From Planctomyces sp. SH-PL62 (GTDB lineage: Bacteria; Planctomycetota; Planctomycetia; Planctomycetales; Planctomycetaceae), in the NCBI GenBank assembly GCA_945893045.1, contig CAMDEA010000035.1, positions 1 to 54,900 of the forward strand: DNA of 54,900 nucleotides. Direction: 5' to 3'. A program made the position numbers and the translations under genes. The notes under the pieces are model-generated. The model searched no databases. It saw only the letters and a program-made list of their open reading frames with translations, and had not been told where the DNA came from. This document shows, in pieces, positions 33,272-40,664 of this stretch; positions within the stretch are counted from its first letter, which is position 1; each line of letters begins with the position of its first letter.

Positions 33272-34942
33272 CTATCGGCCCGACGGCGACGAGCCAGAGT
33301 GATCGTCGCTCTCTGGAGCGCGGAGCAGCGATTGTGGTGGATCAATCGGCACCGTCGTCTTGAAGTGAAACCCATCCACTCGACTGACCGTCGCCGTGCA
33401 GACCACCGCTTGCAGGACCATCAGCACCAGCCAACCGCGCGCGGGCGTGCCGGTGTATTCGGGGAGCGTTTGGCCGGGGCCGTTGACGATCTTGGCGGTG
33501 ATTTCCGGCTCGCGGCTGGAGACCCACAGCAGCCACGGCATCAGGAAGATCCACAGCCGAGCCGCCTCGCCGGAGTTCTTGCCGGTCAGCCACAGCACGG
33601 CCAGCGTAACGAAGCACCACAATCGAAAACTCGCCAACGAACGGCCGGATCGCAGGCAGCCTTTCGTGCTGGTCAGCCAACTCGAAACGGCGACGAGAAA
33701 GACCGGCGTGCCGGCGGCCAAAGCCAACTCGATCGGGTTGACCAGCAGCCAAGACGAAAACGTCCGCTGATACTCCGGCTTCGTGTAAAACGCGGCGTGA
33801 TTATGGAAGTTCTGCATCCACACGCTCGGCAGATCGAGTGAGTACAACCACCACGTCAGTCCCACGAAAACAGCAAACGTGGCCAGCGCGGCCGCGACGC
33901 ACTGCGCCAATTCTTTCACGCGAGTGCCGAACGGTTCGATGGCTTCACCGAACGCGCAATCGGACAGCGTCCACAGCGCGGCGAGAAACGCGATCGGCAG
34001 CATCGCGAGGCTCAATGTCATTCCCAGAAACATCACCAGACCGGCGAGCAATCCGGCTGCGATGGATCGTTGAGACCACGCTCGCCCCCAGACGGCGAGG
34101 AACGATGTCGCGAAGAACGGCAGCCATAGATCCGACACCGGATGAAACACCGCCAGCGCGGGAATCAACGGCCACAGACAGACCGCTCGCCACGCCACCT
34201 CGCGCCCGCACGTCTGACGCGCGAGAAAGAACAGCGGCACGACGGTGCTCATCGCCGCCAGCGCGGCCAGTAAGCCAGAGAGCCACAACGCCGCGCGGTC
34301 CACGTCCGTCAGCGGCATCGTCGTTCTCGCCGAGTTCACGGCGATGATCTGAATCCCTTCACGCACGGAGTCCGGCTGATACTCCAGCAACATCGGTTGC
34401 AACTTCGGGAAGCGGGTTAAGAACCGGATGACCGACTTGTGCAACAAAATGAATCCGGGCGGATGCGTGCCGAAGTGCAAGACGTCCCCTTCGCGCATCC
34501 GCTCGGCATACTTGGCGAGATAGTCCGGCTCCTGGCTCGCGCGGCCCTTGGCCTCTTCGTAGTAACCTTGAAACCCGTGATACCACAGCACCCAGCCGAC
34601 CTTGTTCAGCCGATGCGGCTCCGGCGGACATTCTTGAACGATGCCGTGCCAAGTCGCGCCGACGACGACCAGCGCCGCCAGCCAACCGGTCATCTCCCAG
34701 CGATTCGCCTCCAGCACACGGCGGTCAGCGAACAAGCAGAACAGCAGATAGCCGACGGTTGCCAGAGCCACGATGCCCCAGCCCAACGCGGTTTCTTTGA
34801 ACGTCGCGTCATCGAACTGAATGCGATCCCAAGTCCATTCGTTCGGAACCCCCAGCGGCAGGTCCGATCCCCACAACAACCAGATCGTCCCCGCCACGCC
34901 GGCCAACTGAGCCAGCCAAAACAACACCTTCGTCGCACGCAT
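33272..34942 (-). CDS. Multi-pass membrane protein, glycosyltransferase-like
   Basis: A 556-residue protein with GAGGAG before ATG 34942 and about twelve membrane helices. A long outward loop around residues 105-190 contains REGDVLHFGTHPPGFILLHK, and the THPPG string resembles the periplasmic loop of GT39/GT83-type lipid-linked sugar transferases (PHPPL). The first helix is followed by acidic residues (FDD) where those enzymes have a catalytic Asp or Glu. A transfer of sugar from a polyprenyl carrier is plausible but inferred. The parDE pair lies downstream with no functional link. Confidence 0.65.
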   Translation of the reverse strand: MRATKVLFWLAQLAGVAGTIWLLWGSDLPLGVPNEWTWDRIQFDDATFKETALGWGIVALATVGYLLFCLFADRRVLEANRWEMTGWLAALVVVGATWHGIVQECPPEPHRLNKVGWVLWYHGFQGYYEEAKGRASQEPDYLAKYAERMREGDVLHFGTHPPGFILLHKSVIRFLTRFPKLQPMLLEYQPDSVREGIQIIAVNSARTTMPLTDVDRAALWLSGLLAALAAMSTVVPLFFLARQTCGREVAWRAVCLWPLIPALAVFHPVSDLWLPFFATSFLAVWGRAWSQRSIAAGLLAGLVMFLGMTLSLAMLPIAFLAALWTLSDCAFGEAIEPFGTRVKELAQCVAAALATFAVFVGLTWWLYSLDLPSVWMQNFHNHAAFYTKPEYQRTFSSWLLVNPIELALAAGTPVFLVAVSSWLTSTKGCLRSGRSLASFRLWCFVTLAVLWLTGKNSGEAARLWIFLMPWLLWVSSREPEITAKIVNGPGQTLPEYTGTPARGWLVLMVLQAVVCTATVSRVDGFHFKTTVPIDPPQSLLRAPESDDHSGSSPSGR

Positions 34943-35105
34943 CGTCGCTCCTCAACAGAATCCAAACGCCGCTCCATCAGCGGCGCGGGACTCTATCGGA
35001 AGACAAGCGTGCGACAACAGAGAGTTTGGATCGCTGAAGACGCCAGCGGTCGTCGCGAACCGATGGCATGGTGCGGCGAACAACAGCGAATAAGAAGGAA
35101 CCGCA

Positions 35106-35170
35106 CCGCGACCGGCAGAGAGCGGCCCGCCGTGATGGATTGAGACCGCTCCCTAACGGTCGCGGTACGG
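35106..35170. repeat. CCGCTCCCTAACGGTCGCGG-type inverted repeat
   Basis: The left arm 35106-35125 (CCGCGACCGGCAGAGAGCGG) pairs with 35146-35165 at 17 of 20 positions. The right arm extends into a 25-mer identical to 15579-15603 inside the helicase gene. It lies between the divergent ends of the membrane protein and the secretin-like gene. Confidence 0.75.
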
Positions 35171-35204
35171 CGATCTCACGAACATCGGGCAGTTGAATCC
35201 GCTT

Positions 35205-37259
35205 CTACGATCTATGAACCTCATTCTCAGGCACTCGTTTCTCCAACTTCTCAATCAATCGCCGCAAGTCTTGCCGCAGTTCGCGTACGTCGTCGTGCAG
35301 CGAGCGAAGCTCTTGTTCGACAGGCGAGGCCGTCGGTGGAGAAACCTTTCCTGAGGGAGTCGCCAACTTCGAGTCAGTGACCGAGTCGGCGTCACTGTTG
35401 GGGACCACTGAGGCGTGCGGCGTGTCGTCCACTTCGAAATTTAGACCTACGGAGAATTTGCGTCCCAATTCTTGAATCTTGGCTTGATCGAATTCCCCCA
35501 TTGAGGACGGCACCACGACCGCCAAGCGTCCATACGGTCGCCCCCATCTCCACCGAGCTTGCGGAAACCGCTCCTTCAAGGCCGCAATAAATAGTCCGGA
35601 TCGCGTCCGTGTGACACCATCGCGAGAGGTGACGTTGAGGAAGTTCAGCGTTTTCGGAAAGATCTGTTCGGCCAATTCCTCGATCTGCCGAATTTGATCC
35701 AGTTCGGGAACAGAACCGCGAAGGATTACGCCATCCTGCGCAGTGATTGCCTCGACTTTTGCGGTTGGATAGAGCCGATCCACCAGCGATTGCAGTTCCT
35801 CAGCCTTCAGCTTGGCGGCCTTCACTCCGGCCGGGATGTTCTTCTGAGTTGCGGGCTTCGCCGAACGCTCGGACTTCTCGGTGACCTTGAGTTGGTTCAG
35901 AACCTTCGGAAAGAACTGCTCCGCAATTTCCATGACCTGCGTGATGTGCTCCACATCGGTCACGACACCTCGCAACAGCACGGACTCCCGCACGCGAATG
36001 ACCATCACGCGAGCATCGGGATAGAGCCAATTCAGCAACTCTTGAAGTTCATGCGAGGCTGGATCAACTCGGATCGTCACCGCGAACTTCCCGCCGTTTT
36101 TGTCGGTGACAACAAACGTGGTCGTCCCTTGCTTCGCAGCTCTCACCGCGATCGTGTTGGGGGATTGGGCAATCACCTGAATCGTCGGATCAAATCCATC
36201 GACCCGCAGAATGTTCTCCGCAGTTCGAAACGTCCGCTCCTCGGCGAGATTCAAAACGAGTTCTGTTTGCGGTGCGTCCAACTGAAAATGGTTCGCCGCT
36301 TCGACCGCGACAGGCCGAACCGCTGCCGGCGCGGGCGCGTTCGGCGGCAAGCTCGAATCGAGCGCGGGAACCTGTTTCGGAACCGGGTCAGGCTTCTCGA
36401 CCAGCGTGGGGGTGATCGCGAAGAGCACCACTTCGACATTCAGCGAGTCCCCATTCTTCTCGGACTCACTCTCCGGGGGAGCAGTACTCAGTACCAACGT
36501 CTGGCCAACTTTCACATGCGCGACGCTCGTCACGCGCTGTCCGACCGAGGATTGAATCGGAACTCCCGCCGCGTCTTCGTTGCCGGGCAACAGTTGCGTG
36601 AGCGATCCGTCGACATCGAGCAGAATTAGTTGGTCCCGAACCAGAGTCGCCTTGATGTTCAGTTTCATGCCGAACTCTCGAAACCCAAACGCGGCCGTCG
36701 CCGGATCGGCCTCCTTGACCGTCAGCACGGGGAATTCCCCGCCCGATATGAGCGACGCAGGTTTGCCATTCACCACCGTGATGGTTGGCTGAGCAAGAGT
36801 CTTCGCGAGGTCTTGCTTCCTCAGGACGCCACGCCAGAACTCAAACGCATCGGACTCGAACAGAAACGGAACCGGGCGTTTGACTCCGTCAGTTTTTTCA
36901 CCCAAGACCTTCTTCAGCGCAGCGAGCATTCCTTTGTCAGCGACGGTGTCGAGACACTTCTTCCGATTGACCTCAAAGACGTCCACGTCCAGTTGAATCT
37001 GTGCATCCGGCCGCTTCACCTCGCGCCGAGTCTCCGCCAGCGCACGTCCCAGCGGGTGATTCTTCAACCCGTCTTCGAGTTGCTGCTGTCGCAACTCTGC
37101 GGCGGGGGTGGGCACATCTCGAGCGGAACGCGTTTGCTCGGCAGCCTCTTGAGCAAAGATCGGCTGCGGAATCCAAAACGTGGCACGCCACACTGCGGTC
37201 ACACACAAAACGGCCAGCAGCGAGGCCAGCCAACATCGTCTGAGTTTCGACATCTCCAT
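35205..37259 (-). CDS. Secretin-domain protein with permuted domain order (CpaC/RcpA-like)
   Basis: A 684-residue exported protein; GGAGG precedes ATG 37259 and a signal helix lies at 11-25. A secretin-type domain comes first: LAKTLAQPTITVVNGKPASL (151-170), ISGGEFPVL and FGMKLNIKATLVRDQLILLD (196-215). A pilus-assembly N-terminal domain follows (about 330-400; IAVRAAKQGTTTFVVTDKNG), then two BON-like repeats (LLNWLYPDARV..VLLRGVV at about 405-460 and SLVDRLYPTAKV..VILRGSV at about 490-545), and a C-terminal coiled coil (about 650-680). In CpaC the order is pilus-N, BON, secretin, so this one is rearranged. It probably binds the envelope rather than forming a normal pilus pore. It lies 32 bp after the M56 gene. 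Confidence 0.8.
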   Translation of the reverse strand: MEMSKLRRCWLASLLAVLCVTAVWRATFWIPQPIFAQEAAEQTRSARDVPTPAAELRQQQLEDGLKNHPLGRALAETRREVKRPDAQIQLDVDVFEVNRKKCLDTVADKGMLAALKKVLGEKTDGVKRPVPFLFESDAFEFWRGVLRKQDLAKTLAQPTITVVNGKPASLISGGEFPVLTVKEADPATAAFGFREFGMKLNIKATLVRDQLILLDVDGSLTQLLPGNEDAAGVPIQSSVGQRVTSVAHVKVGQTLVLSTAPPESESEKNGDSLNVEVVLFAITPTLVEKPDPVPKQVPALDSSLPPNAPAPAAVRPVAVEAANHFQLDAPQTELVLNLAEERTFRTAENILRVDGFDPTIQVIAQSPNTIAVRAAKQGTTTFVVTDKNGGKFAVTIRVDPASHELQELLNWLYPDARVMVIRVRESVLLRGVVTDVEHITQVMEIAEQFFPKVLNQLKVTEKSERSAKPATQKNIPAGVKAAKLKAEELQSLVDRLYPTAKVEAITAQDGVILRGSVPELDQIRQIEELAEQIFPKTLNFLNVTSRDGVTRTRSGLFIAALKERFPQARWRWGRPYGRLAVVVPSSMGEFDQAKIQELGRKFSVGLNFEVDDTPHASVVPNSDADSVTDSKLATPSGKVSPPTASPVEQELRSLHDDVRELRQDLRRLIEKLEKRVPENEVHRS

Positions 37260-37291
37260 GAGTCACCTCCGTTGAGAAAGAACGTCCCTGT

Positions 37292-38902
37292 TCATTGAAC
37301 CTGATTCGCTAAGACTGACGCTTTGATCTTCAGTAATCGCTCACGCATTTCGGCCGCGTTGTCGCGCAAACGCGTTGAGGCTTCGAGCACTTCCACATCC
37401 GACTCGCTTTGCTTGAGCAGCGCATCGATCTGATCGAAGTCATCGCTCAGCCCGTGCAGTTCGTCCGACAAGGCATGCCACAAAGCATCTTCACTGAGCG
37501 GCACGGCGCTAGCCGCCGTTATCTCTCTTTGAACCACACCGGCGGCTAGCGCCGTGCCGCTCAGTTGTCCTTCGGTTTGAGTGGGCCACGCGGCGCAAGG
37601 TGCCCAGGCGGCGACGGCCACCGACATTCCCGATGCCGCGACGCTGATCAGCCAACGAACTCGTCGCGAGCGAGTTGATACCGCTTCCGCTTTTCCGGAC
37701 AGCAACCGCTCGACACGAGCCGTCAGTAAACCGGACGAGCCGACCGCAGCCAGTCCACCCGTCAACAATCGCCGCTCCAGCCGCCACTCGGCGATGCGCG
37801 TCAGACACTTCGCCAACGTCACCGCCGAGACCGATTGCTGTACGGCCCAGTCATCGCACAAGCACTCGGCCGCGTGTTGCCAGTGACGCACCGCGATGCG
37901 ATGCAGCGGCTGAAACGCGAAGCACGCCGTCAACACGCGGCCAATCCACAGCCACAGCACATCGCCGCGCACCAAATGCGCGACCTCGTGAGCCAACGCC
38001 GCCTGCAACTCGTCGCGGCTGAGTTGAGCTTCCAGTCCGCTCGGCACGACGATCGTCCAACGCCAGAAACCGAATGCAACCGGCTCGCCAATTCGTTCCG
38101 AAGCCAGCAGCAACACCGGCCGTCGAACCTTCGATCGCTTGAGCAATCGGTCGAGCGATTGCCGCGTCGTTCCGGCGTTGACGAGCATCGCGTTTCGCAA
38201 CTGCCGAGCAAATCGCCACGTTTGCCATGCGAGCCGCACAGCTCCCCCCAACAGCAGGCACATCAACGCAACGGCCATCATGCGAAGCGACACCGCCCTT
38301 CGTGGGGGAGGTTTCCAACCTTCCAGGGGTGACTGTTTCACGGGCAGGTTGGAAATCTGCTCCACGGAATCAGCCATCTCCTCGGCGATTCGTTGAGCGT
38401 CCGAAGTCAACTTCGTCTCGCCTGGCGCAATCACGATCGACGACTTCCAATCCTCGAACTCATCTGCCTCGCTCACGAACGGTTCGCCAAAGGATCTCTC
38501 TGGCGATGACGACTTAGCAACAGGACCGCGAACTCTTTCCGGAGTCGCCGAACTCGTGAGAGTTCGATCCGAAGTCTCACGACTTCGGCTACGGAAAGTT
38601 TCACGTTCCTCTGCCGCGTCTCTCGTTGGCGTTGTCTCATTCGACGCGACGATCAGAAAACTCGGCGATTCAATCCGCCATTGCCACACCGGCTGCGACC
38701 ACTGCGACGCCAATTGCACCGCAGCCGTACACAAGCCCAGCACGACAGCCAGCTTCCACAACCGCTCGGACCATTCCGGCCGGTCGAACAGTTTCCAGCG
38801 AGACACGCTCCATGCCGCGCTCAGCCACAACGTCGAGTGCATCAAGAACGTCACGGCCGGCACGACGATCGACACTCCGAACTCGTCAAAACTATTCGGC
38901 AT
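37292..38902 (-). CDS. BlaR1-like M56 membrane metallopeptidase
   Basis: A 536-residue protein with membrane helices near 12-30, 50-66, 205-225 and 320-330. The zinc site is AALAHEVAHLVRGD (His305, Glu306, His309), with ECLCDDWAV (346-354) supplying the third ligand. It resembles the sensor-peptidase part of BlaR1/MecR1, which cleaves the BlaI repressor on receiving a signal. There is no penicillin-binding sensor domain; the C-terminal 70 residues are a helical, possibly periplasmic coiled coil. Its start overlaps the BlaI stop by 11 bp. Two palindromic elements are inserted in frame (38302-38365 and 37495-37563). Confidence 0.9.
   Translation of the reverse strand: MPNSFDEFGVSIVVPAVTFLMHSTLWLSAAWSVSRWKLFDRPEWSERLWKLAVVLGLCTAAVQLASQWSQPVWQWRIESPSFLIVASNETTPTRDAAEERETFRSRSRETSDRTLTSSATPERVRGPVAKSSSPERSFGEPFVSEADEFEDWKSSIVIAPGETKLTSDAQRIAEEMADSVEQISNLPVKQSPLEGWKPPPRRAVSLRMMAVALMCLLLGGAVRLAWQTWRFARQLRNAMLVNAGTTRQSLDRLLKRSKVRRPVLLLASERIGEPVAFGFWRWTIVVPSGLEAQLSRDELQAALAHEVAHLVRGDVLWLWIGRVLTACFAFQPLHRIAVRHWQHAAECLCDDWAVQQSVSAVTLAKCLTRIAEWRLERRLLTGGLAAVGSSGLLTARVERLLSGKAEAVSTRSRRVRWLISVAASGMSVAVAAWAPCAAWPTQTEGQLSGTALAAGVVQREITAASAVPLSEDALWHALSDELHGLSDDFDQIDALLKQSESDVEVLEASTRLRDNAAEMRERLLKIKASVLANQVQ
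37495..37563. repeat. Perfect 23-bp inverted repeat inside the M56 gene
   Basis: The arms 37495-37517 and 37541-37563 are perfect reverse complements with a 23-nt spacer. The 69-bp unit is translated in frame as about QLSGTALAAGVVQ then REITAASAVPLS (residues 447-470), just after the last membrane region. It shares the GGCTAGCGCCG core with the intergenic element at 4111-4170. Confidence 0.9.
38302..38365. repeat. GTGGGGCAGGTTTTCAACCT-family palindrome inside the M56 gene
   Basis: The arms (38302-38321 and 38346-38365) pair at about 17 of 21 positions. On the coding strand it reads VEQISNLPVKQ then SPLEGWKPPP (residues 180-200), close to VGQVFNLPVNS in the copy within the gene at 53714. It lies in the polar loop before the second pair of membrane helices. 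Confidence 0.8.
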
Positions 38903-39284
38903 GTTTCAGCTCCTCCTCCTTTTGACGGATGAGCTTCTTCAACCGGCCGAGTTCCGCGCGAGAGACGTCGCACTCGTCGAGCAGATGACAAACCAGCGCG
39001 GTCACATCGCCACCGAACAGCCGCTCCGCCAGATCCGCGACCATCGAGCGGCCAACTCGCTCCTGCTTGATGACCGGCCGAAAGACATTCGCCTTTCCGT
39101 CGCTGCGATGTGCGACCAGCCGCTTGGCCTCCATCTTCGTGAGCATCGTGCCGATCGTCGTATGAGCCAACTGCCGCGCCGGCTCCAGAGCCGCCCGCAC
39201 CTCGGCCACGGTCGCCTCGCCCCGCTCCCACAACACATGCATGATGGCCAATTGCAGTTCGGCCAGTTTGTGTGACTTCGCCAT
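38892..39284 (-). CDS. BlaI/MecI-family transcriptional repressor
   Basis: A 130-residue protein with AGGAG before ATG 39284. The winged-helix domain (KLAELQLAIMHVLWERGEAT, VAEVRAALEPARQLAHTTIG, TMLTKMEAKRLVAHRSDGKA) matches the BlaI/MecI/CopY family, including the cleavage-region VFRPVI. A C-terminal dimerisation helix follows. It overlaps the M56 peptidase by 11 bp, the usual arrangement for a repressor that its partner protease inactivates. Two 18-bp dyads at 39327-39372 upstream probably serve as its operators, implying self-repression. Confidence 0.93.
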   Translation of the reverse strand: MAKSHKLAELQLAIMHVLWERGEATVAEVRAALEPARQLAHTTIGTMLTKMEAKRLVAHRSDGKANVFRPVIKQERVGRSMVADLAERLFGGDVTALVCHLLDECDVSRAELGRLKKLIRQKEEELKHAE

Positions 39285-39326
39285 CGCCCGTTTGCTCCTT
39301 CAGGGGGACTCATCGCCAGCCCGCAT

Positions 39327-39372
39327 GTACGACCTGGGTAGTAGGCGAGGAAATCTACGAACCGGGTAGTAG
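39327..39372. promoter_or_regulatory. Tandem BlaI-type operator candidates
   Basis: Two aligned 18-mers, GTACGACCTGGGTAGTAG (39327-39344) and CTACGAACCGGGTAGTAG (39355-39372), agree at 14 of 18 positions and start 28 bp apart. Each is a dyad with outer TAC and GTA half sites, as expected for BlaI/MecI operators (TACA/TGTA or TAC/GTA ends). They lie 43-88 bp upstream of the repressor start. A near-three-turn spacing would place two dimers on one face of the DNA. Confidence 0.6.
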
Positions 39373-39433
39373 ATTGGCAAGAGCGATTTCGCCGTCGCCG
39401 AGACCATTCCGTATCGCCATCAACAGCATCCTG

Positions 39434-39526
39434 CTCCCATTCGTCGTCTCCTTCGATTCGTCGGGCTCTTTACAAATGACGTGAACAGCAGCAGCCCGAC
39501 GAATCGAAGGAGACGACGAATGGGAG
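39434..39526. repeat. Perfect 34-bp inverted repeat between blaI and the YheT-like gene
   Basis: The arms 39434-39467 and 39493-39526 are perfect reverse complements with a 25-nt loop. The element separates the BlaI operators from the start of the plus-strand hydrolase at 39577. A GTG-started frame through the right arm would add 32 residues to the hydrolase but is not family-like. Confidence 0.9.
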
Positions 39527-39576
39527 CGCGACCCACAATAGTTTCCGAGACGCGAACTCGCTCGAATACCCTTCTC

Positions 39577-40557
39577 ATGCCACCGATCACAATTCCGCCG
39601 TTTCGATCTCACTGGGCCTTGGCGGGAGGCCATCGCCAGACGCTCGCGGGAGCATTCTTTCCCGGCCGCTTGCCCGACGAACGTGCCACGATTCGTCACG
39701 TCCCGCTGCCCGATGGCGACACGCTCGCCGTTCACGACGACTGCCCACCCGATTGGCGGATTTCCGGTCCAGTCGCCGTGATGCTGCATGGTCTCGCTGG
39801 GTCACATCGCAGTTCGTACTTGGTCCGCATGGCGTCGATGCTGAATAAGCGCGGAGTGCGCACGTTTCGCCTGGACCTGCGCGGCTGCGGTGCCGGTTTC
39901 GGATTGGCTCTGAAACCCTACAACGCGGGCTGTTCGGACGACGTGCTTGAAGTGTTGCGAGCATTGATGCAGTGGTGCCCCAACTCGCAGATCTCGTTGT
40001 TTGGCTTCTCGCTGGGGGGCAACATCATTTTGAAATTGCTCGGCGAGGCTCCCGATCGAATCCCGTCGGAACTCGTTCGAGCGGCCGCGGTCAATCCGCC
40101 GATTGATTTGGCAAGCTGCACCTACGGCCTGTCGCGCTGGCCGCAGCGACATTACGACAGCTACTTCGTGCGTCAGTTACTGCAACGCTTGAGCGAGTTA
40201 CAGCAGAAACGCCCGGACTTCGTGCCGCCAGCGTTCCCTCGAGCACCGCGACGTCTCGTCGACTTCGATGACCAATATACGGCCCCCCGTTCTGGCTATC
40301 GCAATGCCGACGACTACTACCAGAGATGCAGTTCCGAGCAATTCATTCCCGCCATCCGAGTCCCGACGCTGATCCTCACCTCGCGCAACGATCCGCTGAT
40401 TCCGATCGCGGCCTTCGAGCGTCTCGTACCACCAGCCAACGTGCGGCTGCACATCGCCGAGGGAGGCGGGCACCTCGGCTACCTCGCGATCGGCAATGGC
40501 GAGCGGCCCCGCGATTGGTTGCAGACTCAGTTGTGCGATTGGGTGCTGCCGTCGTAG
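39577..40557 (+). CDS. YheT-like alpha/beta hydrolase
   Basis: A 326-residue protein from ATG 39577, starting PPFRSHWALAGGHRQTLAGA as in the YheT/EMB8 family (F.P...L..GH.QT). The nucleophile elbow is FGFSLGGNIILKLLGE, with oxyanion residues in HGLAGSHRSSYLVRM. The acid is in LTSRNDPLIP and the histidine in EGGGHLGY. Members act on esters or medium-chain lipids in the cytoplasm; the substrate is unknown. A longer GTG start at 39481 lies in a palindromic arm and was not used. An inverted repeat follows the stop. Confidence 0.9.
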   Translation: MPPITIPPFRSHWALAGGHRQTLAGAFFPGRLPDERATIRHVPLPDGDTLAVHDDCPPDWRISGPVAVMLHGLAGSHRSSYLVRMASMLNKRGVRTFRLDLRGCGAGFGLALKPYNAGCSDDVLEVLRALMQWCPNSQISLFGFSLGGNIILKLLGEAPDRIPSELVRAAAVNPPIDLASCTYGLSRWPQRHYDSYFVRQLLQRLSELQQKRPDFVPPAFPRAPRRLVDFDDQYTAPRSGYRNADDYYQRCSSEQFIPAIRVPTLILTSRNDPLIPIAAFERLVPPANVRLHIAEGGGHLGYLAIGNGERPRDWLQTQLCDWVLPS

Positions 40558-40560
40558 CGC

Positions 40561-40650
40561 GTAGACCGGACGCCTACGTCCGGTCACCTCCGTGGTAATG
40601 ATCGTGACAAGTTGTCGAACAATAAGACCGGACATGGGCATCCGGTCTAC
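40561..40650. repeat. GTAGACCGGA-type inverted repeat
   Basis: The left end GTAGACCGGACGCCTAC (40561-40577) pairs with the right end at about 40635-40650, and each arm also contains its own small dyad (ACCGGAC-GTCCGGT). It fills the gap between the convergent YheT and Nramp genes and may end both transcripts. Confidence 0.75.
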
Positions 40651-40664
40651 ATCCGCGTTTCTGA

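Noticed and set aside
39481..39576. Longer GTG start for the YheT-like hydrolase
   Set aside because: The added residues are encoded by a palindromic arm and are not like the family; ATG 39577 gives the expected N-terminus.
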